Part shown: one piece after another, positions 19,097-26,609 of the stretch
How positions within the stretch are numbered: position 1 is the first letter of the stretch
Layout of the letters: each line of letters starts with the position of its first letter
NCBI GenBank assembly: GCA_031292385.1
Contig: JARLHE010000030.1
Span: 80,682 to 132,388 of the forward strand
Source of the DNA: Oligoflexia bacterium
Lineage (GTDB): Bacteria > Bdellovibrionota > UBA1018
Direction: 5' to 3'
Length of the DNA: 51,707 bases
Program-made: the position numbers and the translations under genes
Notes under the pieces: generated by a model
What the model was told of the DNA's origin: nothing
The model's database searches: none
The model's input: only the letters and a program-made list of their open reading frames with translations

Positions 19097-20554
19097 ATGT
19101 CACGTACCAAAGTTCTGGTTGCAAACCGCTCCGAGATTGCCTGTCGAATTTTTCAGGCGTGCCGTGAAATGGGCTTGGGCACGGTCGCGATCTGCGCGCC
19201 GGGCGATGAGCAGGCACGTCACGTCACGATGGCTGACGAGGTACAGCTTGTTGAAGGCTATCTCGATATCGCATCGATTTTGGCGGCGGCGCGGAAATCC
19301 GGCGCGACGCTGATCCATCCGGGTTACGGTTTTTTATCCGAGCGTCCCGCCTTCGCGGAAGCCGTCGAAAAGACGGGTTTGATCTTTGTCGGTCCGCGAG
19401 CGGAAACGATGGCGCAAATGGGCGGCAAGATCGCGGCTAAGGAAATCGCCATCCGCGAAGGGGTTCCGACTCTTCCCTGGGCCAAAGTGCCGAAAGGCGG
19501 GGACATTCGCGCGGCTGCGAAAGCCGTGGGTTTCCCGCTGCTTTTGAAAGCTTCGGCGGGCGGCGGCGGCAAGGGAATGCGTCGGGTCGATCGGGCCGAA
19601 GATCTGCTCGAGGCCGCGGAAAGCGCGTCGGCCGAAGCGGTTTCCGCGTTTGGCGACGGAACGCTTTTCATCGAGCGCTTGGTCGATCAGCCCCGTCATA
19701 TCGAGGTCCAGGTCTTTGGCGACGGGCGAGGGCATGCCGTACATTTGCACGACCGGGAGTGCTCGCTTCAGCGCCGGCATCAAAAAGTTTGGGAAGAGGC
19801 GTTGGCGCCTCATCTTTCGAAGGATACCCGCAACGGTCTTCACGAGGCCGCGATGCGATTGGCTCGCGGGGTGAGATATCGCAGCGCCGGAACGCTCGAG
19901 TTTCTCGTGGATGCGAGCGGCGGCTATTATTTCCTGGAGATGAACACCCGCCTTCAGGTCGAGCATCCGGTGACTGAACTGGTCACGGGCGTCGATCTGG
20001 TGATCGCGCAATTGACGCAAGCTCAGGACCCGGATGAAACCTACCTGCAGGACCCTCCTTCGACCCGGGGCCATGCGATCGAGGTCCGGCTCTATGCCGA
20101 AGACCCGGCGCAAGGTTTCGTTCCCACACCTGGTAAGGTGGAAATGCTCCGCTGGCCGAGCGGTCCCGGCATTCGGGTGGATTCCGGCATCGAAGAGGGA
20201 CAGGAAGTCGGCATTCAGTTCGACTCGATGCTCGCTAAGCTCATCGTGCTGGGGCAAAATCGCCAGCATGCCCTGGCTCGCATGCGTTATGCCCTCGATG
20301 AAACCGTGATTTTGGGAATGGGCACGAATCAGGCTTATTTACGGGCGATCGCTGATCATCCCGCCGTGCAAGAAGGCCGGGTTCATACCGGCTTTTTGGG
20401 CACTGAGTTCGCTCATTTCGCGCCGGAGCTTTCATCCACCGAGCTTGAGCTCATTGCCGCGGCAAGCGCCCAGCTGAAAAGCGCGAAGAGCTCCGCATCC
20501 GCTTCGGTTGGAGCGGCTGTGGGCCCCTCTCCTTGGGAGCACAAGTGGCGATGA
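19097..20554 (+). CDS. mccA: Methylcrotonoyl-CoA carboxylase, biotin carboxylase part
   Basis: A 485-residue biotin carboxylase: N-terminal Rossmann region (VLVANRSEIACRIFQAC), ATP-grasp region with KASAGGGGKGMRRV (glycine-rich loop), the metal/ATP site FLEMNTRLQVEHPVTE, and a C-terminal biotin-carboxylase domain ending near residue 450. The protein stops there: the biotin carrier domain of ordinary MccA (about 650 residues) is encoded separately by the next gene, which overlaps as ATGA. It carboxylates biotin using bicarbonate and ATP. The tail after residue 450 is an A/S-rich linker. Confidence 0.93.
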   Translation: MSRTKVLVANRSEIACRIFQACREMGLGTVAICAPGDEQARHVTMADEVQLVEGYLDIASILAAARKSGATLIHPGYGFLSERPAFAEAVEKTGLIFVGPRAETMAQMGGKIAAKEIAIREGVPTLPWAKVPKGGDIRAAAKAVGFPLLLKASAGGGGKGMRRVDRAEDLLEAAESASAEAVSAFGDGTLFIERLVDQPRHIEVQVFGDGRGHAVHLHDRECSLQRRHQKVWEEALAPHLSKDTRNGLHEAAMRLARGVRYRSAGTLEFLVDASGGYYFLEMNTRLQVEHPVTELVTGVDLVIAQLTQAQDPDETYLQDPPSTRGHAIEVRLYAEDPAQGFVPTPGKVEMLRWPSGPGIRVDSGIEEGQEVGIQFDSMLAKLIVLGQNRQHALARMRYALDETVILGMGTNQAYLRAIADHPAVQEGRVHTGFLGTEFAHFAPELSSTELELIAAASAQLKSAKSSASASVGAAVGPSPWEHKWR

Positions 20555-21024
20555 GTGAAACATTGAAAATCAGCGGTAAACGGTTTGAGCTTGAAGCGAC
20601 GAAGGGATGGTGCTTCGAGCGGAGGCCCGGCGGGTGGCTGATCGCGACTTCCCCGAGCGGCGCGCGAAAGCGCTTTGCTTTGCACGAGCTGCGAGGGCGG
20701 TTGAGCTTTTCTTTGGACGGAAGACTTTATTTCGGCGCGGTCGAAAAGGCCGGCCGCGGTTCCGCCGGCGGAGCGGCGGCCGGTAACGATAGCGACTTGG
20801 TGGCCCAGTTTCCGGGAAAAGTCCGTAAGCTCCTGGTGGGCGAGGGTGCGCAGGTCGCTGCAGGCGATCCTCTGATTTTGATCGAAGCCATGAAAATGGA
20901 GTTCACGGTCAAGGCGCCTTTCGCGGGCCGGGTTACGCGCGTTTTGGTTCAAGAAGGCCAGCAGCTTTCTCCCGGAGACCGCTTCTTCGAGGTCGAGCCG
21001 GAAAAGGGTGAGAACAATGGCTAG
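20551..21024 (+). CDS. Biotin carboxyl carrier protein of the carboxylase
   Basis: A 157-residue protein whose C-terminal half (about 82-152) is a biotinyl/lipoyl domain with the biotinylation motif EAMKM; K115 is the modified Lys. The first 65 residues match nothing I know but could be the remnant of the BT linker domain that joins BC and BCCP in one-chain alpha subunits. Start ATG at 20551 overlaps the mccA stop; an earlier ATG at 20533 lies within mccA. The stop overlaps HMG-CoA lyase by eight bases. Confidence 0.9.
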   Translation: MSETLKISGKRFELEATKGWCFERRPGGWLIATSPSGARKRFALHELRGRLSFSLDGRLYFGAVEKAGRGSAGGAAAGNDSDLVAQFPGKVRKLLVGEGAQVAAGDPLILIEAMKMEFTVKAPFAGRVTRVLVQEGQQLSPGDRFFEVEPEKGENNG

Positions 21025-21937
21025 CCCGATCCATATCTTCGAGGTCGGGCCTCGCGATGGCCTGCAGAATGAGGGTCGGGTCGTGAGCACGGCCCATAAG
21101 GCTGAATTTATTTCGGACCTGTTCAAGGCCGGTCTGCGGGATATCGAGATCGGAGCATTTGTCCGTTCCGATCGCGTACCGCAGATGGCGGATATGGAAA
21201 AACTGATCGCGAAATTGAGAATGCCGCCCGCCATGCGAGCCAAAGCCTGGGGCCTGGTACCGAACCGCCGCGGGCTTCAGCGCGCGCAGGCATGCGGGAT
21301 TCGGAATATCGCGCTTTTCACCGCATCGTCGGAGACCTTCAATCAGCACAATATCGGAATGTCGATTCGGGAATCCCTCGAAGAGATTTCCGAGGTCGTC
21401 AAATCGGCGCGCGCGGATCGCAAGGTCAGGATCCGTGCCTATGTTTCGACCGCGTTTGGCTGCCCTTTCGAGGGAAAGATGTCTCCGCGGAAAGTTCTCC
21501 GGGTCATCGACGCTTTGGCGGATTTGGGCGTCGATCAAGTGTCGATCGGGGATACGATCGGGGTTGCGACTCCGAATCAGATCGACGATGTCGTTAAACC
21601 CGCGCTCAAGCTTCTCGGGCAAGCGGGCGTCGCGGTCCATTTTCACGATACGCGCGGGCTCGCGCTTGCCAATACTTTACGGTCGCTCGACGTCGGCGTG
21701 ACGACCGTCGATAGCTCGGCCGGAGGATTGGGCGGTTGCCCCTTCGCTCCGGGCGCCAGCGGCAATCTCGCGACCGAAGATCTTGTCTACATGCTGAATG
21801 GTTTGGGCGCTCGCACGGGGGTCAAGCTGGATCGTCTTTGCGAAGCGAGTCTTAAGCTGGCGAAGCGCATGAAGCGCCCACTCTCAAGCCGTTATTTGCA
21901 GTCGTACGCTTCACGTAAAAATCCTGGTCGGCACTGA
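21017..21937 (+). CDS. mvaB: Hydroxymethylglutaryl-CoA lyase
   Basis: A 306-residue TIM-barrel enzyme of the HMGL family that splits HMG-CoA to acetoacetate and acetyl-CoA, the last step of leucine catabolism. Motifs: EVGPRDGLQNE near the N-terminus (catalytic Arg and metal Asp), VSIGDTIGVATP, HFHDTRGLALAN (metal His residues) and the GLGGCPFAPGASGN signature with the catalytic Cys. ATG at 21017 (AAGGG eight bases upstream) is preferred to the GTG at 21008; either overlaps the carrier gene. Confidence 0.95.
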   Translation: MASPIHIFEVGPRDGLQNEGRVVSTAHKAEFISDLFKAGLRDIEIGAFVRSDRVPQMADMEKLIAKLRMPPAMRAKAWGLVPNRRGLQRAQACGIRNIALFTASSETFNQHNIGMSIRESLEEISEVVKSARADRKVRIRAYVSTAFGCPFEGKMSPRKVLRVIDALADLGVDQVSIGDTIGVATPNQIDDVVKPALKLLGQAGVAVHFHDTRGLALANTLRSLDVGVTTVDSSAGGLGGCPFAPGASGNLATEDLVYMLNGLGARTGVKLDRLCEASLKLAKRMKRPLSSRYLQSYASRKNPGRH

Positions 21938-21969
21938 ATTCGCATTATCGCCGCCAGAGGATTTCTTAA

Positions 21970-22350
21970 ATGTCTATGGATGGAAAAACCTTGGAGCAAA
22001 TTCGGGAAACTTTGCTCGAGCGCCGAAAAAGGATAGATCGGCTTGCCGAGCGCGCGGCGGAAGAACCCGACACGACCATTAATCCGCCACCCGCCGAAAT
22101 TATTGATATCGCGCAAGGCCTGGAACAAGGCGATCGTGACGCAAAGCTTCACGAGCAGGGTCGCCAGGAGCTCTTGGCCGTGGAGCGCGCTCTTTCGAAA
22201 ATGTCGACGGGCCATTTCGGAATTTGCGAGGATTGCGGAGAAGAAATTCCCGCTCGTCGCTTGAGCGTTTTGCCTCAGGCAAGGCTTTGCGCCAATTGCC
22301 AGGCCTTTGAGGAGAAACGGAATTTCCGCCGAATGACCGCCGCACGTTAG
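21970..22350 (+). CDS. DksA/TraR-type zinc-finger protein
   Basis: A 126-residue protein with an N-terminal helical part (residues 1 to about 78, consistent with a coiled coil) and a C4 zinc finger: CEDC (C86, C89) and CANC (C107, C110). DksA/TraR proteins bind the RNA polymerase secondary channel and modulate transcription. The acidic tip is not a clean DxxDxA, so it may not act exactly like DksA. It stands 32 bases after the HMG-CoA lyase gene and 144 bases before the kinase gene, possibly the last gene of the leucine operon. Confidence 0.8.
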   Translation: MSMDGKTLEQIRETLLERRKRIDRLAERAAEEPDTTINPPPAEIIDIAQGLEQGDRDAKLHEQGRQELLAVERALSKMSTGHFGICEDCGEEIPARRLSVLPQARLCANCQAFEEKRNFRRMTAAR

Positions 22351-22494
22351 GCGCCTGATTGCAATTTGCCATGGTTTTTTGCACGTTTCGCTCGTGCCGG
22401 AACCGGGTCGATCGTGCAAGGTGCTGATTTTGCAATATATCAAAATGGTATAGCGCTTGCGATGCTCCCTCCCGTGGTTTGGGGGGAAACGGGG

Positions 22495-24114
22495 ATGAGC
22501 AAGACAGGGGTTAAGCACCGCGGTATCGAGTATCGGTTTAGACGGTTATCGATTCGCGTGCGGATGTGGATTCTGTTCGGTCTCGTTGTCGGCGCCTGGC
22601 TGCTGGCGATCTCGACCTTCTACGTCGAGAGGTTCGGCTTCCGCTTTTTCACCGCGGTCACGTTGATGACGGCGCTGGATGTCGCGGCATTATTGATTTT
22701 CCGGTCCGTGATCCGATCGATCGATTCGGTAAAAGGCTTGCTCAAGGCGGTCAACGTGGGTGACGACCTGTCGGTGGGGTTTCCCCAGTCGGCGTCGCAG
22801 TTGCCGGAAGCCGTCGCGCTTCTGCGCAACGCGAGGCAGCTGATGGAGCGATTGAAAGGATTTCGCGCGCTCAACGTGCGCAGGCTTCTCATCGAAAAGC
22901 GCCGGGCGGATATTATCGCGGCGTCGATTTCGGATGGGATCTTTTTGCTTCGGGACAACCAGATTCTTTATATGAACCCGGTCGCGGAGAAAATCCTCGG
23001 CCGCAGCGATTTGCCCGCCGGCGGCTCCGATATTCGGGTCTTGGCAAACGCCCCGGTGCAGGGAGATTCGGCCGGAGAGCAGTCCCAAACTCAACGTTGC
23101 GCCCGGGCGATCATGTGCTCGCAGGTTCAGACGATGCCGGTCGAGCTTGTTTTCGAAGCCGCCGACCGGACCTCCTATTATCTTTTCCAGTCTCATCCCA
23201 TTTCCTTCGGTTTGATCGAGCAAATCGAGCATGATGCCGACGCCTCGGTCGGGCGGGTTTTGGACCGTTTTCAGGCGGATACCTTGGTCGTCGCCCAAGA
23301 CGTCACCATTGTCCGGGAGAGCCAGGAAGCGAAGAGGCACTTTATCGGCACCCTGTCTCACGAGGTCAAAACCCCGGTTACGAGCCTGATGATGGCGATC
23401 CGCCTGCTCAATAAGTCGATCGATGATTTTTCGAGTCCTATTCATCAGGCATTGATAAAAACCTGCGTTCAGGATGTGGAGCGCTTGCGGCGCCTGCTCG
23501 ATGATCTTTTGAATGCATCTAATTTTGATGTACTTGACCAACGTCTTCAGTTTCAAACATTTGATTTGTTTAAGTTTATCAAGCGGGCCTTGGAGTCAGT
23601 CAGTGGTGACGCCAAAGATCGCGAGATCTTCATGGCCTTCAAGGTTTTGGATACCCGGGGAGAGGCCAAAAGGGGGCCTGAAGGCGCGTTTCCGATCGCT
23701 TTCGATCCCACGAAGCTTGCATGGGCGTTCCGGATCCTGCTGACCAACGCCATTCGCCACTCGCCTCGGGGCGGATCCGTGGAAACAACTATTGTTTGCG
23801 CGGGCGAAGAGTGGGTCGAGGTACGGGTCCGAGATCACGGGCCCGGCATAGAACGGAAGCGGCATGCCAGAATTTTCGATAAATTCGCGCCTTTTTATGA
23901 TATTCAAGTCGCCCGGTCGGACAGTACTGGAGTTGGGCTTTCGGTCGCGCGCGAGATCATCGTCGCGCACGGCGGGCGGATTTGGGTGAGTAGCGAGTTG
24001 GGAAAGGGAGCTGAGTTTTGTTTTACTTTGCCTTTGCGGCAGCGAAGCACCAACGCGCTGACTCGTGCGCGATCCGGCGATATTTCAGATACAACCGCTC
24101 GTATGGGCAGATAA
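22495..24114 (+). CDS. Membrane sensor histidine kinase with PAS domain
   Basis: A 539-residue kinase with two membrane helices (about residues 25-45 and 53-70), a HAMP-like linker, a PAS domain beginning near RADIIAASISDGIFLL (about 142), and the catalytic core: H-box HFIGTLSHEVKTPVTS (H289), N-box NAIRHSPRGG (N418), RVRDHGPGI and the TGVGLSVA G2 box. The periplasmic part between helices is only a few residues, so the signal may be cytoplasmic or within the membrane (inference). I chose ATG 22495 because GGGGGG lies 8-9 bases upstream; the frame is open from 22366. A weak -24/-12-like match (8 of 12) lies at 22446-22461. The response regulator follows after 15 bases. Confidence 0.9.
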   Translation: MSKTGVKHRGIEYRFRRLSIRVRMWILFGLVVGAWLLAISTFYVERFGFRFFTAVTLMTALDVAALLIFRSVIRSIDSVKGLLKAVNVGDDLSVGFPQSASQLPEAVALLRNARQLMERLKGFRALNVRRLLIEKRRADIIAASISDGIFLLRDNQILYMNPVAEKILGRSDLPAGGSDIRVLANAPVQGDSAGEQSQTQRCARAIMCSQVQTMPVELVFEAADRTSYYLFQSHPISFGLIEQIEHDADASVGRVLDRFQADTLVVAQDVTIVRESQEAKRHFIGTLSHEVKTPVTSLMMAIRLLNKSIDDFSSPIHQALIKTCVQDVERLRRLLDDLLNASNFDVLDQRLQFQTFDLFKFIKRALESVSGDAKDREIFMAFKVLDTRGEAKRGPEGAFPIAFDPTKLAWAFRILLTNAIRHSPRGGSVETTIVCAGEEWVEVRVRDHGPGIERKRHARIFDKFAPFYDIQVARSDSTGVGLSVAREIIVAHGGRIWVSSELGKGAEFCFTLPLRQRSTNALTRARSGDISDTTARMGR

Positions 24115-24129
24115 GAGAAGGGGAGTTTT

Positions 24130-25524
24130 GTGGCACGTCTGTTAGTAGTTGATGACGAGAGAAGTATTTGCAGCACCATCGAGACGGCGATGAAGCTTGC
24201 CGGCCATGACGTCGAGGTGGCGGACAGCGGCGAGATGGCGATCACTTTGATGCGCAAGCAGTTGCCGGACATCCTTCTTACCGATTTGCGCATGGACGGG
24301 ATGAGCGGCCTGGATCTGCTCAGCAAGGCACGCGAGTATTTTCCTTCCGTTACCGTCGTCGTGATGACCGCGTTCGGCACGATCGACACCGCCGTCTCGG
24401 CGATGAAGAACAGCGCCTACGATTACCTGGTGAAGCCGTTCACGCCCGAGCAGCTCGAGCATCTGGTGGATCGTATCGAGGAGTTCCGCCGGCTGCGCGA
24501 GGAAAATACCAAGCTGCGCGACACCGTGGATGCGCTCTCGGAGCCGTCGGCGATCGTCACCCGCAATCCGCGTATGCAGAAGGTCTTGGATACCGCGAAG
24601 AAAGTCGCGGTCACCGACTCGACGATTCTGATTACCGGCGAAAGCGGCACCGGCAAGACGATGCTCGCGAAAATGATTCACGACGGAAGCCCGCGAGCGA
24701 AGGGGCCGTTCGCGGTGGTCAATTGCGCGACTTTGTCGGAAAACCTGCTCGAGAGCGAGCTTTTCGGCCACGCTCGCGGGTCTTTCACCGGCGCGGTAAA
24801 GGATAAGATGGGCCGTCTGCAAGTCGCCGACACCGGTACGGTGTTTCTCGATGAAATCGGCGAAATCTCGGCAAGCCTTCAGACCAAGCTGCTGCGCTTT
24901 TTACAGGAGCGCGAGTTCGAGAGGGTCGGCGACACAAAGACGATCCGGGTCGATGTCCGCATCATCGCGGCGACCAACAAGGATTTGGAGCGCGAGGTCC
25001 GTGAGGGACGCTTTCGCGAGGATCTCTATTTCCGCCTCAATGTCATCGAGCTTCATATGCCTTCTCTCCGGCAGCGGAACGAGGACATCCTTCAGCTGGC
25101 CGAAGAGCTGTTGACCCGGAGTTTTCTCGCGACCAAGCACAAGCCCCGGCCCATCAGCGACGCGGCCAAAACCGCGATCCTGAATTATGCCTGGCCAGGA
25201 AATATTCGCGAGCTCAAGAACGCGCTGGAGCGCGCGGCGATCCTTTCGACCGGCGAACAGGTCACGCTCGAGGATCTTCCCGATCGGGTGATCGAAAATC
25301 AAAGCGCCTTTCAATCCTCTCCCGCTCCGGGGCAATGGGGCGTGGTCACCCCGGCGATGGCCGCGGGTTCGGTGACCGCGTCCGACGTGAGCCTGGAGGA
25401 GCTCGAGAAGCAGCATATTCAGCACGTGCTCGCGACCGCGACGACACTTGAAGAAGCGGCGAGCATCCTCGGTATCAATCTCAGCACGTTGTGGCGCAAG
25501 CGGCGCCGATACGGATTAGAGTAA
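24130..25524 (+). CDS. NtrC-family sigma-54-dependent response regulator
   Basis: A 464-residue protein with a receiver domain (D8-D9 acidic pocket, phosphoacceptor D52 in TDLRMDGM, K102), an AAA+ domain with Walker A GESGTGKT (170-177), and a C-terminal Fis-type helix-turn-helix (TLEEAASILGINLSTLWRKR). The sigma-54 contact loop reads GSFTGA (217-222) instead of GAFTGA; Ser at this position occurs in functional activators. Start is GTG 24130 behind AAGGGGAG. Together with the kinase upstream it forms a two-component pair that should activate RpoN promoters; candidate targets occur at 8543, 12479, 25814, 29206 and 30380. Confidence 0.93.
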   Translation: MARLLVVDDERSICSTIETAMKLAGHDVEVADSGEMAITLMRKQLPDILLTDLRMDGMSGLDLLSKAREYFPSVTVVVMTAFGTIDTAVSAMKNSAYDYLVKPFTPEQLEHLVDRIEEFRRLREENTKLRDTVDALSEPSAIVTRNPRMQKVLDTAKKVAVTDSTILITGESGTGKTMLAKMIHDGSPRAKGPFAVVNCATLSENLLESELFGHARGSFTGAVKDKMGRLQVADTGTVFLDEIGEISASLQTKLLRFLQEREFERVGDTKTIRVDVRIIAATNKDLEREVREGRFREDLYFRLNVIELHMPSLRQRNEDILQLAEELLTRSFLATKHKPRPISDAAKTAILNYAWPGNIRELKNALERAAILSTGEQVTLEDLPDRVIENQSAFQSSPAPGQWGVVTPAMAAGSVTASDVSLEELEKQHIQHVLATATTLEEAASILGINLSTLWRKRRRYGLE

Positions 25525-25530
25525 TCAGTC

Positions 25531-25660
25531 AAGAGGCGAGCAGGAGTTTTCCGTGAAATCCCGAGTCCGCACGACCTCCTGTCTAGGGACCCTAAATACG
25601 CGCCGTCGTGGCGCTTCCCTAGCGGCCTCGGATTTCACGGAAAACTCCTGCTCGTCTCTT
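25531..25660. repeat. 130-base nested inverted repeat (MITE-like or large hairpin)
   Basis: The outer arms, 25531-25565 and 25627-25660, pair over about 34 bases with one mismatch and one extra C. Inside are a second pair, CTAGGGA (25583-25589) with TCCCTAG (25616-25622), and a third, GCGCC (25600-25604) with GGCGC (25610-25614) closing a 5-base loop. It begins six bases after the activator stop. It may be a transcription end for the kinase/activator operon, a mobile non-autonomous element, or a structured RNA; I see no flanking direct repeat to support transposition. Confidence 0.85.
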
Positions 25661-25704
25661 GGCCGCTTTCTCTGAGTTACCAACACCCGGTGTGGCGTTT
25701 GATT

Positions 25705-25722
25705 TGCACTCTCGAAAGTGCA
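25705..25722. promoter_or_regulatory. Palindrome, candidate activator-binding site
   Basis: TGCACTCTCGAAAGTGCA is an 18-base inverted repeat with a single mismatched pair. It lies about 110 bases upstream of the -24 element at 25815, the usual distance for an NtrC-class enhancer site. No second copy is obvious at the other promoters. Confidence 0.5.
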
Positions 25723-25813
25723 GAATTCATCGAAAATCTTCCTTAATTTCACTAAAAAGCGGGCGTTAAACGCGTCCACGCCAGCGCACGCTTTTAGACG
25801 CGCTTTAGTCGTC

Positions 25814-25829
25814 TGGCACGCGGGGTGCA
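25814..25829 (+). promoter_or_regulatory. Sigma-54 (-24/-12) promoter
   Basis: TGGCACG-CGGG-GTGCA matches 11 of 12 RpoN consensus positions with GG (25815-25816) and GC (25827-25828) 12 bases apart. Transcription should start near 25840, giving a leader of about 78 bases to the ATG at 25918. Confidence 0.8.
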
Positions 25830-25917
25830 CAAAGGCCGCCGCTGAGGCTCCGTGGTGAGGTACTCACGGTGCGAGCGGAGTCGTAGTTTTTACAAAGAAA
25901 TAAAGGAGACGTTACAG

Positions 25918-26517
25918 ATGATTAAGTCGAAATGGATGATTGCTCTGGCTGTTCTGAGCGTTAGCTCGTTTGCTTTCGCGGGCGATGTCAAGGGCATAGG
26001 GGAAGGCATCGGAGGGGGAAAGGGGCTGATTCATCCGCCTCAGGGCATCAGCTGGGAGGAGTTTCAAGCTCACTGCGCGAATCCCGCTTCGTTCAACGAG
26101 CAGGTGGCTCCCGCGAATATCGTGATTCAATGTACGGGGGTTTCGACTGAGTTCGTCCCGGTGAGTCCGGGGTCCTTCGTGTTGACCGCTACCGGCTCGG
26201 TTTCCGTGCAGGTGACTTCGGATAAGTGGGTGGTCGGAGGCATTGCGCCCCAAGGCGTAGAAACCCGTGAAGTCACGGGAAGCTGCTTGCGCTACAAAGA
26301 AGTGGCGAAAACTTTGACTGTTGAGCATGCGTTGACCTGCCCGGAGGTGATCGGTCTCAAGGGAACGATCAACGATTATTGCCAAGGCGCCGTCGCCGCG
26401 TCCAAGGGCTCGAATCCTAAGTTGGGCTCGGTTGTCGACACCGGTCGTGTCGTCGACACCTGCTCGGGCCTTGATGGCGGGAATATCCCGGGTGTCGGCA
26501 GGTTGAACGACAAATAG
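25918..26517 (+). CDS. Exported cysteine-containing protein of unknown family
   Basis: A 199-residue protein with a signal peptide (about residues 1-21, ending SFAFA before GDVKG). The mature part begins with a G-rich stretch and contains six Cys (in HCANP, IQCTG, GSCLRY, LTCPE, YCQGA and DTCSG contexts), consistent with disulfides in the periplasm or outside. I do not recognise the fold. ATG 25918 is chosen from AAAGGAG about nine bases upstream and the signal peptide; an earlier in-frame GTG at 25852 has neither. It is controlled by the promoter at 25814 and closed by the terminator at 26544. Confidence 0.85.
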   Translation: MIKSKWMIALAVLSVSSFAFAGDVKGIGEGIGGGKGLIHPPQGISWEEFQAHCANPASFNEQVAPANIVIQCTGVSTEFVPVSPGSFVLTATGSVSVQVTSDKWVVGGIAPQGVETREVTGSCLRYKEVAKTLTVEHALTCPEVIGLKGTINDYCQGAVAASKGSNPKLGSVVDTGRVVDTCSGLDGGNIPGVGRLNDK

Positions 26518-26543
26518 TGACCCTCCAACGGTGTTAGGGGCAG

Positions 26544-26579
26544 CTCGGAGGGTGGAATGTTCACTCTCCGAGTTTTTTT
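26544..26579 (+). terminator. Intrinsic terminator
   Basis: CTCGGAGGGTG (26544-26554) pairs with CACTCTCCGAG (26562-26572) over 11 positions with one G-T pair, closes a 7-base loop, and is followed by seven Ts. It ends the exported-protein transcript. Confidence 0.9.
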
Positions 26580-26609
26580 GATTTCGGCTAGTTTCGCGGG
26601 AGAGGGAAA

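Larger units (their letters stand above)
25525..25917. other. 393-base intergenic region between the activator and an exported-protein gene
   Basis: The region holds, in order, a 130-base nested inverted repeat (25531-25660), a near-perfect palindrome (25705-25722), an A/T-rich stretch (about 25718-25765) that could bend, and a strong sigma-54 promoter (25814-25829). A ribosome site, AAAGGAG, lies near 25903-25909. I see no additional gene in it. Confidence 0.85.

Noticed and set aside
22446..22461. Sigma-54-like element before the kinase gene
   Set aside because: GG and GC are correctly spaced but only 8 of 12 positions match and the C-A-C core is lost. Not listed as a promoter; mentioned under the kinase.
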